64,000 nt of DNA from Unio delphinus (lineage: Eukaryota > Mollusca > Bivalvia > Unionida > Unionidae), in assembly GCA_029339505.1 (NCBI GenBank), contig JAQISU010000041.1, positions 4,319,501 through 4,383,500 on the forward strand, given 5' to 3'. The position numbers and the translations under genes are program-made. Positions 9,144 through 64,000 of the stretch are shown piece after piece. Numbering within the stretch: the first letter of the stretch is position 1; the number at the start of each line of letters is the position of its first letter. The notes under the pieces are model-generated. The model made no database searches. It saw only the letters and a program-made list of their open reading frames with translations, and had not been told where the DNA came from.

Positions 9144-10478
9144 TACTGTTGAAGAAAGAAAAAGGAAAAATTCCGAGAGAGAGAAGGGTGGAATACACAC
9201 CTCAAGAGATATTTCCAAAAGAAGTGATAAATAAATTTAAAGATTACAAGGATGCTGAATTAGCTAAATTTGCTATTGATTCATTTCCAAAAAAGATAAG
9301 GGACAAATATATAAACTATCGATTTGCTAGATACATGATTGATGGAAGAGAAATCGAGTCTATAGAGCGTGAAGTTGATGTTGCCACAACAATAGTGGGG
9401 TTAGCAGGATACTCTGATGATTATACAAGATCAGCAGGTCCGTCTATGATGTTCTCTAAAGATATCATTGATCACCCTGAACACATTCAGTATACTAAAT
9501 TACGGATACTACAAGCTACTGCAGTTGATCCACAACCAGATGATGATGAACACGAAGCAAGACCAGCTGCTGCCTTTGATATTATAAAAAGCGTTAATAC
9601 CAATTACAACTTGGGATTTGTAACACGCGTATCAGTGTTGCACGGACAGCGTAGACAATTTTCATGCGCGATTCCATTACATCATATTTTCGGATTTTGC
9701 AGAAATGTTAGAAAAGTTATCTATTGAGTGAAGCATACAGTAGCACTCGTGAGAAAGGGTAGTGATAATGATGCAATCTGGCGTAGTGATGATGCTGCTG
9801 AGGGTAAAGTCATTATATCAAAACTGTCATTGTGGATACCAGTAATGGCTCCATCAATCACCGTGGAAGAAAAATTACTATCATTTATGAGTACAGGCGA
9901 CAAATCATTGCTAAGTTGGCTAACAGTGACCACATATACCATGGATTCTAATATTGATGGTACACTTACATGGCACCTGGCATCAAAACAAGGTGTTTCA
10001 TCTTCGTGTCATATTTATTGCGTTACAGGATATGGAGCGATTGGGTTCACAAACATGCAGCCATATGATATTTGATCAAATTGGGTGTAATGAAGTTTCG
10101 TTGAAGATAAACGGTCAACAAGAACCATCCGAAGACATACAACTTGATTACGGAACCAACCAAATAGCAAGCGTGTATCATTGTTTGTTGTCATTTATAG
10201 GATGAGATAATAATGTGGATACTGGTCTGCAAATATCACAGTTGGATTTTAGAAAACGATATCCCATCTATTACTTCTCGCTGGAACACCTTGATTTAAC
10301 AAGACAATCCGTAGTTGACATATACTTCAGAGCTCGTGTAACCTGTCCGGTTCTAGGTGGTGTTGTCACTATCCCGAATTACAGAGCAGTTGCTGTAATT
10401 CTCAGCGACAAATCAATGCTACTTCAAGGTGTTGGTGGACGAATGAAGGTAGTTGATGCACCAGTGGAAAACAAGTAA
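9140..10478 (+). pseudogene. Major capsid protein, hexon-like double jelly roll (broken)
   Basis: Segments covering ~445 codons resemble the Polinton/adintovirus hexon-type capsid protein. They include FSCAIPLHHIFGFC before 9700, NDAIWRSDDAAEGKV near 9770, and the C-terminal stretch from DQIGCNEVSLKINGQ to the stop at 10476-10478. The first frame is interrupted by TGA at 9725-9727, continues in frame, then shifts to another frame at about 9990-10030. A further in-frame TGA stands at 10203-10205. GTG at 9140 only marks the opening of the frame; a true start cannot be fixed. This protein would form the capsid shell. Apart from the three lesions the gene is nearly full length, which makes it the strongest evidence that the element encoded virions. 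Confidence 0.8.
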
Positions 10479-10510
10479 TGTAGCAATTAGATCAATCTGT
10501 TATTAATAAA

Positions 10511-10984
10511 ATGCCATATAGTTATGTTAGTGTTACCTTAACTCCTGGTCAAATTAAAAAATTGCAATCAGAATCAGCTAAAAAATGTGGAACCACAATA
10601 TCGCTGAAGCACAATCTGATGTCTGGCGGTCAGAATAAACTATCATTGACAACTCGTCAGATAAAACACTTCGATGATGCCATCAATGATAAAAAAAGGT
10701 GTTCAGGTCTCTCTCTCTCTGCGGCCGTGATCAAAGACATGATAAAATCAGGTGGTATATTCCCGTTGTTATCTGCGTTAACCAGCATTAATTTCAGCAG
10801 CGATCCCAGCGGTAGCTAAAGCCGTCGCACTAGGAGCTGCTGGTACAGCGGCAGGGATGGCACTGAAGAAAGCAACTGGAAAAGGGTACAAAAAAATGAA
10901 ACGATCAGGAAAGGGTCTAAGATTACCAGGAACTCTGTATTCATGGTACAGCGGAAACGGCCTGAGACTAGGAACAGTTTACTA
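10511..10984 (+). pseudogene. Small basic/hydrophobic virion-type protein (broken)
   Basis: Starts at ATG 10511, 32 bp after the capsid stop. The N-terminal ~70 residues (VSVTLTPGQIKKLQSE..., KLSLTTRQIKHFDDA..., SLSAAVIKDMIKSGG) match a protein found next to the capsid gene in many animal Maverick/adintovirus elements. The rest, in another frame after about 10780, is Ala/Gly-rich then basic (GKGYKKMKRSGKGLRLPG). This organisation, a hydrophobic patch followed by a Lys/Gly-rich tail, recalls adenovirus minor core/membrane-active proteins (pVI or pX), but that equivalence is an inference. One frameshift breaks it. Confidence 0.65.
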
Positions 10985-11430
10985 ACAACAATAGTCCCCA
11001 TATCAAATTTTGATTTACTCCATGCTACTAAAAAATTAGCGATAAAAAACTTTAGAGCTGTCTTTATGAAAGATCAATTACCACAACAACCAAACAGCGT
11101 TGAAACCGGTATTATTAATCTCGATAACAGCACCGGCCTGGAACTCACTGGGTTGCATACACGATTGATCCGCGTGTGATTGTTTATTTTGATTCATATG
11201 GATTAGCACCGCCGAAAGAATTTACGCGTTATATAAACCGCTTTAAAACTCCTATCTGGCAGTTTACGCTACCAACACAGAAAATGAATGACCCACCAAT
11301 ATGCGGCATAGAAATACTGAATTTCCTCAAAGCTATTTCAGATAATGTATATTATGTTTATGCGTTAATTGTACCCGACACATTCTTAACGATAGATTCT
11401 ACCAAAGTCAGTATGACCGTCCAAGTCTAA
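10985..11430 (+). pseudogene. Adenain-like cysteine protease (broken)
   Basis: Two frames hold consecutive parts of an adenovirus-type (C5/ULP1-fold) protease. The first has NFRAVFMKDQLP and GIINLDNS and reaches the His region (GLHTRL). The second, from about 11176, has VYFDSYGLAPPKEF (Asp region) and ICGIEILNFLKAIS (catalytic Cys-Gly). A frameshift near 11160-11180 separates them. Residues around the His differ from the usual GTHW, consistent with decay. In adenoviruses and Polintons this enzyme matures virion proteins. It follows the capsid and small virion gene in the same direction. Confidence 0.72.
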
Positions 11431-11693
11431 ATGTAGGCGCTATCAAACAAGAGGAGGAATGTATTGATTTTCTGATCAAGAATGACTACGAAGTGATCTG
11501 AAATTTACAATTTTATCAAACAAGCTTGCATAATGTATTGATCCCCCTAACACGCAGTGAAATTGCTGCATTTTGTCAAATGACAGTCTGTTTTGCTGAA
11601 GATAGATTCCAGGATAAAAATCCTGGGAGCAAGATCTCGGAGCGATCCATCGTCAGCGTAACTAATGCTAACCCACTTGCAAATCAATAAAAT
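11431..11693 (+). other. Unassigned segment between protease and small ORF
   Basis: Plus-strand frames are open in pieces: one continues from the protease stop to a TGA near 11498, another ends at TAA just before 11694 with the residues NANPLANQ. Coding-like but too short and broken to assign. Confidence 0.3.
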
Positions 11694-11909
11694 ATGACTG
11701 AAAAAACCTTTTATTTAAATTTATTAGCCGAGCAAGTTATTGCAATGTCCAGATTGCAAGCGATCCATGGTGGTTTTCTGGGACCTCCATTGATAACTAT
11801 TGCAAAAACGGTACAACACAAATTACTGCCAGTACTAGGTGCATTGGGGATAGCTGCTGCCTTGGGTGTCATATCCAGTCAAAGAAGGCTGTGTCGGGTG
11901 ATGGTATGA
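11694..11909 (+). CDS. Small hydrophobic ORF, 71 codons
   Basis: Uninterrupted frame from ATG 11694 to TGA 11907-11909. Residues ~29-60 are hydrophobic with Gly/Ala (GFLGPPLITIA..., LPVLGALGIAAALGVI) and would form a membrane-spanning helix. The tail is basic. Similar GP-rich hydrophobic segments occur in Maverick virion proteins. No specific family recognised; it may be a remnant of a longer gene. Confidence 0.4.
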   Translation: MTEKTFYLNLLAEQVIAMSRLQAIHGGFLGPPLITIAKTVQHKLLPVLGALGIAAALGVISSQRRLCRVMV

Positions 11910-11999
11910 AACAGTGTAAAATGCAAAAGCATATCACCTTTGACTAACGACTATAAATAAAAAATGTCAAACACACAAAGTATTTAGAAGGTAAAAACA

Positions 12000-12235
12000 A
12001 AGAAACGTAAAACAATTAATAAAATGAACCAGAAAGCAGTCAAAGGTGAATTCATAGTCTTGTTGCTAGCAGGAATAGCAGCAGTCTACATATCAATCTG
12101 CTGGGAATAGGGCGTTGCTAGCAGGAATCGCGGGAAGTCTAACTTCACAATCAGCTGGGAATAGGATGTGGGAGAGGACTAATGCTACCCAGTACCAGGA
12201 GGTAGATTGTTCTGAGATCCTACAATTGAAAAACT
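12000..12235 (+). pseudogene. Degraded hydrophobic protein remnant
   Basis: Begins with an ATG near 12024 and reads a basic start followed by a hydrophobic LLLAGIAAVYI, then stops. The segment GTTGCTAGCAGGAAT occurs twice (near 12061 and 12113), a local duplication of about 52 bp. Likely another broken late-gene copy of the element, in the same direction as the protease-like remnant that follows. Confidence 0.35.
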
Positions 12236-12392
12236 TTTGAGATCATAAATAAACCGAAAGATGTCAGTGGAGTTCAAGGAGTATGTTCTAAAGACGAGTT
12301 ATCACTTCAACCTATAGGGAAAAGATATGTTGTAAATATCCAAAATTTCACCAATGGATTTGGGATGCATTTGGTAGCGTTTTATAAAAAAA
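12236..12392 (+). pseudogene. Second adenain-like protease N-terminal remnant
   Basis: After a DPTIEKL-type stretch the frame that opens near 12240 shows a charged GV.SKDEL segment, then YVVNIQNFTNGFGMHLVAFYK. The last part resembles the strand plus G(T/M)H(W/L)VA active-site His region of adenain-type proteases. Homology stops at the A-run near 12385, before the Asp and Cys regions. With the copy at 10985-11430, the element therefore contains two protease-like remnants. Assigned by pattern only. Confidence 0.45.
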
Positions 12393-12886
12393 AAACAACA
12401 TGTTTTGCTTTGTTTGGGCTACAACAAAGTGATATTAACTAAAAGAATGTGCCATGAAGACCCACAGCATAGGTTGGGTGGGGTGGGTGGAGGTGTCATG
12501 TTACCCCCTGGAAATCATACAACATTAATATGCATGGCTCTCATGCTTTCTAAAGATACATTTCCATGGTTCTTTCAGGATGAAATTAATTTTTTTCAAG
12601 GTTCACAAATGAACAATATTGAATGTAATTAAAATGCATTTGAGATCATAAAATATGCATTTTCTAAATCTAAAGATGTGTCTCTTTCAAGACTCGCCAA
12701 AATATCAAAGTCAAAACTGATGATTATGTACAAAACCAAAATAATATATCACACAAAACAAGTCTGACTAATTTCTAACTTTACTTTGCAATAATGCTTT
12801 ATGTTGCTATGCGGAAACAACATAACAGACATAAATAAATTTTGTTTCCTTTCAAACCTTTAATTCTAAACTATTACGTAGCTAGA

Positions 12887-12922
<36 letters not shown>

Positions 12923-15099
12923 GATTTAAACTTTCTTCTCACAGCATGAAGAAAAGAAAAAAATGCCAAGTATTATAATCTTGTAACAAAAATGTTTAAC
13001 CATGCATTTGTCTGTGCCAATAAAATTCCAAACAATATTTTCAAACAAGCAAAAACTTTTTAAAACAATTTGATTAAAGATTATTCATTAAAGAAAATAT
13101 TCACAAAAGGATTGATTTCAGTTTTGACCTTCAAAATTATAGTTTTGTTACATGGACTGAAATTTCTTTAAAATCAACCTGTCTTTTTTGACACGGAAGT
13201 GTAAAAATCCTTTTAGTTATTAAATTTGTGAACTAGAGTTTAGTTTTTGATGTACAACGATACCAAAGCGTGAATAATGTATGTTATGTAGTATTTCAAA
13301 ATAGTGAATTCGGTCCATTCTATGTCACACGTGCAAAGTGCTTTTAATGAGATGAACCAAATGCCTTCAATGCACAAACAATATATGTGTATAAATATCT
13401 TACCGCATGTAAAGCTCTTTACATTACAGAACACCTTGTCAGTCAGTGGTCTACTATTTGGACTCGCACATCTCCAGCTGTAGAGGTATCTAAGCTTAAA
13501 TCATTTATCGTATATACGAGATCACTATTGTACTAACAAGTCAATTTTTGCATGTTTTGTAGATTTTGTTTACGAAGATTAATGCACACATTTATACCCT
13601 TGTTTATGACTAAAGGATTTATAATATAAGGCTATGTTTTCAAGAAAGATTTTATCGAGCATGGTCATACATCAAAATGCTTGGTATCCTTTCATGCATT
13701 TTTTTTACAACAATGTAATATTGTGTGAATAAATTGCCTGCACAAAGATTCCATCCAAATATTAGGCTATGTTTATCATTACTGATCATGTATCCTATTA
13801 TCATATGAATATAGGTGCTTGGAAGCATGAATTTGTGTGTATATTTCAATCAAGAAGTTCCCACTTGAGACAATATAGAAACACCCATTTTGGATTGGTC
13901 AATTGGTTGTAATATCCACCAATCCATACTTTGTTTAAAAGAATAGGTACATGTACCAGGCTTGTATATAAACAGAAACAGCATTCAAAATTTAGGACAT
14001 TTAGCCATTACAGTAAAGAATATTAAGCGAGATCATAACAATATAATAAATGAAAGAGATATCAGATCAAAAAAACATTTGAAAATAAAATATTTTTGAT
14101 GTACAAAAGTCTATCAAATTTGAAACTACTAATTTCTCATTACAGAAGCTGATTAACTGTTTACCTGTGAATTTTTGTTTTGATATATGGACTAAAAAAT
14201 GAAAACTTATTTCAAAACTGTTCTGTAACTTTAATTTTTTGTTAGTTTTAATTTTTTTTTTATTCAAATCCCTGTTATTTAATGTAACATTGTATGCTGG
14301 ACTTCACTTTGTCCAAAATTGAGTCTATTTCTGTTTGACCTGATGATTTTTATTTTATATTTTATTCCATTTATGTAAACAATTAATAATAGCTTCATTA
14401 TTCTTTGTGTATGAGCTTATTAACTTTCAGGTAAACATGTTGATTTGGGTCAGGGTTTTGGACATGAATTTTGTAGGCTATTGTGTTGTATGTAAACAAG
14501 GCTCAATAAATTATTCAAGAAAGTTATTTTCCATTAAGTAATGGTTGCTTTTAGAAAATGCTAATTTATGACCTGGGGTCAGGCAGAGAACTAAATTAAA
14601 TTGTGACTGAGGATTTTACCAGTAGTGCTTTAACATCAAGCACTTTATGTTGTAATATGTTGTGACCAATTATTGCTGAATTTTATTTTCTTCAAATTAT
14701 TAAATTCAAGTGATTATTTTCTTCTGGAAATACAGAATTGTTCTGATACAAATCTTGGATAAAGACATTCAATTGGAATTTATACTGAATTCAAATCTGG
14801 AATAATATTTGTGTGATTCAACAAGAGACTACTGACACATCAGTACTCTATAGGCTATATCAGACACGTCTTCACCATCAATTCTGGATCTCTTCAGGAC
14901 TTAAAAGTTTCATTCAGGTCTTTTTATTACTAGGACTTGTGTCTTTAATTATTGGATTATTTATGGATTTAGTTCGTACCATAAGATTTTTTGTGCCATT
15001 GTTTTACTTTAATTATTTGTTAAATTTTACAAAGCTTGTTGTCTGCACTCTTTTATTTTAATACTTACTTTAAAAGCATATACTTGTAACAGAAGTATC
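12393..15099. other. AT-rich non-coding DNA
   Basis: No gene recognised. Open frames are short (for example 14813-15061, with Leu/Phe-rich sequence) and have no motif. It contains the AT microsatellite at 12889-12921. Confidence 0.5.
12889..12921. repeat. (AT)n microsatellite
   Basis: Uninterrupted AT dinucleotide run of 33 bp. Confidence 0.97.
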
Positions 15100-15332
15100 T
15101 GGTATGATTCGGAGGGGTTTTGAACCCGCAACCTCTCACATCCAAGCAGACGCTCTAACCACTATACCACTGGAGTTGGTATGATTCGGAAGGGTTTTGA
15201 ACCCGCAATCTCTCACATCCAAGGCAGAAGCTCTGACCACTATACCACTGGAGCTGGTATGATTCGGAGGGGTTTTGAACCCGCAACCTCTCACATCCAA
15301 GACAGATGCTCTAACCACTATACCACTGGAGC
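15100..15332 (-). repeat. Three tandem tRNA-like units
   Basis: On the minus strand three consecutive ~77-bp units each read like a tRNA gene: an A-box-like TATAGTGGTTAGAGC, then TTGGATGTGAGAGGTTG, then a B box GGGTTCAAAACCCC and an ATCATACCA-like 3' end. Unit borders are near 15100-15176, 15177-15254 and 15255-15332. The TTGG[A/G]TG...GAGAGGT segment resembles tRNA-Pro(UGG), but the anticodon stem does not pair well, so these are tRNA-derived repeats rather than functional tRNA genes. They may be heads of a SINE family without the body. Confidence 0.75.
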
Positions 15333-15544
15333 AGTCCAATAATACTATTGTACTCTGAAGCTATTTCATAGAAATACAACATATTTTTTATTCTAGTTTC
15401 TTGCATACTAAGTGTAGTAAATAAAATGCAATATTGGCATTTCCTTTAATACTGTAAATTTACTATTTTGCTTGCAGAGTACCAATTTTAAATGATTTTA
15501 TGGTTGCTACAAACCACAAATTTTAAGATCCCAAGAACAATGAC

Positions 15545-15698
15545 ACTTCTATTGAAACAACAGGACCTACTCCATAATCCACAGACTCCTTTATCAACCT
15601 ACTCTTAAATTCAAAAACAAAACTTCTATAGAAACAACAGGACCTGCTCCACAATCCACAAACTCCTGTATCAACCTACTCTTAAATTCAAAAACAAA
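15545..15698. repeat. Tandem duplication, two 77-bp copies
   Basis: ACTTCTATTGAAACAACAGG at 15545 recurs with one change at 15622, and the similarity extends through TCAACCTACTCTTAAATTC in both copies. Confidence 0.9.
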
Positions 15699-17617
15699 AC
15701 TTATCATCAAACACCATGTTAGTCACAAGTAGAAAACAAATCCCTAACATTAGTGACTATCAAAACATTTTCTTACACAAACATTAACAATAAAGTATAT
15801 TTTGATAAACAAAACTATACATAGCAATTTTTGTCCTTCAGTGTTATGGTGATCAGGACATTTGACAGAAAGTAGAGAACTTCAAGTTATCATGTAGAAA
15901 TGGAGAAAAAAAAGAAAATGATGGAAAGGCATCATAACATGATATGCTCTACCTTATGGTAGACATGTAAACAAAAAATATTCTCAATCTTTCCATATAT
16001 GGCTAAAAACCCAAACACTCCATCTAACTCATAGCTTAAAATTTGATGACAATTTACTGGATGCAATTTCAATCATTATTGTGTTTTACCATTATTGCTA
16101 TTTTAAAGCTTGCAATAAAACAAATATCATCTCTAATTGTTTACAATCGAGATATGTCCATAATTTGCCATCACATAATACACTGGAATATCATGGTCTA
16201 TGTTGTTTGTTCAACTCCTTAGTCAGTCCTAATAAACTGCATAGACTTGGATCTGCTCATGCATTATGTGATAACAGATCTGGATTTGTGTTGTTTCCAG
16301 GTGGATCTGATTTATAATCAAGTTTAAACAGCTGCTCTTACATGTAAACAATATTTGTACATTAATTAGGAACACAATGAACCTATGGCTAAAATTGAAA
16401 GTTGACAATGTCCATCTTGGTGGTTAACAATACATGTACAAAGGAAATTGTCATTATTATTATATTACTACTTAATAATATGTTCATCGTGTGACAGTCT
16501 GCTTTGTATGTGAAAATATGAGCAAATGTTATGAAACATATTGCAAAACCTTGCATGTCCAATTTAGAAACATATTAATTTTGGCATGAGTAAAAATTGG
16601 CTAGCAGATCTAATATATCTTTATTATGACCAATAATCTATCTGTTGGTCAAGTTCTGTGACTAAAAGTGTGAGATATCATGGAGCAGTAGCCTTTGATA
16701 GTAATTCTGGCAAACATTTTCTTTTCTCCACTAACTACCACAGAAAAAATCAGCCAGCTGCAGAATTAACGGCAATGCATCTGGGTTTTCCTACACCTCC
16801 TTGTCTTCAAAATTTGAAAAGCATTTAATTCACAGACGAGACTCCCCAAATAATCTAGTTTAAGACCATTAAGGATGCCACCTGTGCCAAGATAAGTCAA
16901 TGTACGAGAAAACATTTTTTATTTGCTATTTGTACTGAGAAAGAACATTTAATATCCACCTATTTTGCATATGCATATTTTAATCTCACACAATGAAACT
17001 CTAGCTTAACATTGTATCAAAATAGTTACACTGAAAATTTGAAAAGCAGCTATTGTGTGACACTCTATTTACCCAGTGAAAATACTTTTTCATTGTCTTG
17101 AATATTGGCTCTGAGGCTCTTAGTTTCCAACCAAAATCTTCAGCTGCATTTTTTTCTCTAATCTATTTTGACAGACTTGTAAAATGGTACGTCTCTGACA
17201 GATATGAAATAGCCCTTGGTTTCAGTATACTTTTCTATGGTATAATTTTTTAGACCATAGAGAGCACTCGTCATGGTCTTAACCATTCTATTTGTGAAAA
17301 GATATGAACATTATCCTAAATATTTGTTTCAATGATCAGAACAGTGTTTTCAATGCATCTCACATTTGTTGGTGCCATTGTGAATACCAGGTTCATTCTT
17401 TAGCTTCTTTGAAACTTTCACTTCTGACTCAGTGAACTAGTCCACATCGTTAACTTTATCATCTGTACTTTCAAATGAACGAAACAGCTGCTTTAGTCAT
17501 TCACAAATTTCATCAACCAAAACCTAAAGGGTCTACTACTCAAGTGTACATGGTTTATTTGCAAGGTAGTTCCTAATACACTATACTATTTTAAGCACAT
17601 GTGTCATGCACATAATC

Positions 17618-17684
17618 GTAGCGATACGACTGAAAAATTGTTAAAGCTACGTTAAAAATCCTAATCAAACAAAAAAGTCATGCA
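17618..17684 (+). repeat. SINE family 1, 3' tail fragment
   Basis: Matches the 3' end of the full SINE: GTAGCGATACGACTG, then AGCTACGTTAAAAATCCTAA and TCAAACAAA. The 5' part is absent. Confidence 0.8.
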
Positions 17685-18006
17685 CATGCATGCAATATGA
17701 AGGTGTTCAGTATCATAAAATACTGCACAAGTCCTTTTTAAAATTTATTTTTTCTTTTTCTACCTTACAAACAGCCTAAGAGATAGAACTTCCTTTAATA
17801 TTTAGATGATGAATATATCACCCTTTTAAGAAAATCCATTGAAGATTTTTAATTTATCAAGTTCTTTAAATTTAAGAACTTCTATCAATAGTTAACTCAT
17901 TGCCGTCTTGGCAAAATCTTCAGTTTTTAAAAATTTAAACAAGGATAAAAAGTTCCACACAAATCATATATAACAGTTTGTTGTAAGCATAAGATAGATC
18001 ACAGTA

Positions 18007-62766
<44,760 letters not shown>

Positions 62767-64000
62767 CTGAAAGAAATAATTTTGTTAAAGAAAATCTGCA
62801 TAATAGCACATGAGCACAACCTTGACTATTCAGTATTCAATTCAGATATTCCCCTCCTGCAATACAAAAAAACATGGGGGGGGGTGGGCAATGTAGCATT
62901 CTTACAACAGAATCCAGTACACTCTTTAAAAAGAAAATCATCATAGAATATCATCTCAGAATGTATCCCAGGGCAAAAAAAGTTCATTAGCTACCTCATA
63001 CATTGAGCAGTAGGACACACTAAGTATATCCTACAAACCTCATGATGGACAATGGGACAATAATAACTGTGAAATCTATAAGAAAAAAAAAATTGTTGGT
63101 GAACAAAAACTGCAAATCCATTTCTTTGGGACATCAAATCACACTATGTACAAAAATTTAAATGAAAAATTATACAAAAAAAAACCTCCTTCTGTAACAG
63201 CATAATGACTTTATTTCAAACATTTTAAGCTTGATTACTTCATCAATACATATCAGTATAATGCATGAAACTGCTTATTACAAAATTTCATCCTCAGAGT
63301 CCTACAGCTCACAAATGAAAATAACTGCTCTATATTCACTAATCCTGGTTACATTGGCCAGTAAACCTTGCTTTACAATATTATTCATAACATGGAGCAG
63401 ATATCCAATCTGCCAAGGCGATTTAATTGCAAATTTAGTTCTCTTTTTTCAGTAAGGTAAGAAAATGTGGATGCCTCTAGGTATTTATTTTGATGCATAT
63501 TTTTAACAATAGTATCCAGTCATAATACATTAAGAAAACATCAACTGTCTCTTGGCTTGCTATCAGATAGAGATTAGAAGAGTGTGGTCTTCCATGGTCA
63601 TAGTGATTGCTATAAAGTTACATCATTTATCAGTTATAACAGAGGCATAAGTTCATACTTATTCCAAGGATGAAACTGCAAAGATCACCCATACATGAAT
63701 GCGCAGGTATTATCAAATAAACTTTGTATTCCAAAAATTGATTTCTTCCTAAAATACTTAAATGATCATATAATGTTAAAAGAACAATATGGATTTACAT
63801 CCTCGTACCCTTGAGTCAGCCTGGTCATAACATAACATACATGAAGCATGATTAATTACCTAAAATGGAAACTCAGACTTCCACTAACTATATATTATAG
63901 ACACTGCATATCAGGAAAAATGTATTCATAGTATATAATAAAACCAAGAGTCATGGTTGACTTCCATGCTCTGAAGTTACATATAAATCTTTTAAGTTGA
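62767..64000 (-). other. Upstream NDUFS1 intron (partial)
   Basis: Intron preceding the first visible NDUFS1 exon. The preceding exon was looked for and is not present. AT-rich, no repeat family recognised. Confidence 0.8.

Larger units (their letters stand above)
3850..12395. mobile_element. Decayed adintovirus/Maverick-Polinton-like element
   Basis: An ~8.5 kb block holds genes that occur together only in Maverick/Polinton elements and related adintovirus-type integrated viruses: packaging ATPase (-), PLA2 domain (+), retrovirus-like integrase (+), HNH/treble-clef genes, double-jelly-roll capsid protein (+), a small basic/hydrophobic virion-type protein (+) and adenain-like protease (+). 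I did not see the hallmark family-B DNA polymerase or a penton-type protein. Nonsense codons and frameshifts in most genes show it is an old, inactive copy. Boundaries are approximate: the left edge is where the SINE homology stops, the right edge where the last protease remnant stops. No long terminal inverted repeats or target duplication could be found, so the copy is probably truncated or rearranged. Confidence 0.88.
15333..18006 (-). other. NDUFS1: Region downstream of NDUFS1 stop, probable 3' UTR plus intergenic
   Basis: No coding sequence seen. The NDUFS1 transcript must end somewhere here. A minus-strand AATAAA at 17745-17750 is the nearest clear polyadenylation signal to the stop, giving a ~260 nt 3' UTR, but others occur further along. 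It also holds a SINE tail (17618-17684) and a tandem duplication (15545-15698). Confidence 0.4.

Noticed and set aside
13880..13975. Promoter-like cluster: two ATTGG motifs, an ACCAAT and a TATATAAAC
   Set aside because: No gene or exon is recognisable downstream on the plus strand and the region is AT-rich enough for such motifs to arise by chance.
14813..15061. Leu/Phe-rich open frame resembling a membrane protein
   Set aside because: It begins at GTG, has no conserved motif, and hydrophobic translations are common in AT-rich non-coding DNA.
15136..15339. Minus-strand frame with repeated GIVVRAS segments
   Set aside because: It is a translation of the tandem tRNA-like units, not a protein gene.

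Overview
This window is metazoan nuclear DNA. It is AT-rich and intron-dominated, with dispersed tRNA-derived SINEs, TA-flanked DNA transposons, microsatellites and one conserved mitochondrial gene split into small exons with GT-AG boundaries. The repeat style (SINEs with a CAAA or CAA tail, abundant MITEs) and the protein sequence suggest a lophotrochozoan, perhaps a bivalve mollusc. The species is an inference and is not proven by anything here.

The one clear host gene is NDUFS1 (75 kDa subunit of mitochondrial complex I) on the minus strand. Thirteen exons run from 62766 down to a stop codon at 18007-18009, spread over 44.8 kb. They encode about 566 C-terminal residues; the N-terminal exons (transit peptide, 2Fe-2S domain, first 4Fe-4S ligands) lie beyond 64000. 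All twelve internal junctions have GT-AG sites and keep phase.

Positions 1-3750 hold no recognisable gene, only a MITE and SINE pieces. About 3850-12395 is a decayed integrated virus-like element of the Maverick/Polinton-adintovirus kind. It holds a packaging ATPase, a parvovirus-type phospholipase A2 domain, a retrovirus-like integrase, two different HNH/treble-clef genes, a double-jelly-roll major capsid protein, a small basic/hydrophobic virion-type protein and two adenain-like protease remnants. No DNA polymerase B was seen. Most genes carry stops or frameshifts; the PLA2 and NUMOD/HNH frames are open. A non-coding stretch at 7685-8232 holds hairpin repeats. Positions 12400-18000 are AT-rich non-coding DNA with a triplet of tRNA-like units and probably the NDUFS1 3' UTR.

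The NDUFS1 introns hold most of the other content: an L2/CR1-type LINE 3' end, two SINE families, a 1.63 kb solo LTR, a 1.7 kb 42-bp minisatellite, two pogo-superfamily transposons with decayed transposases, a palindromic MITE and a Penelope-like GIY-YIG fragment. One full-length SINE landed exactly on the 5' splice site of an NDUFS1 exon and duplicated it, so the exon now has two identical donor sites flanking the SINE.
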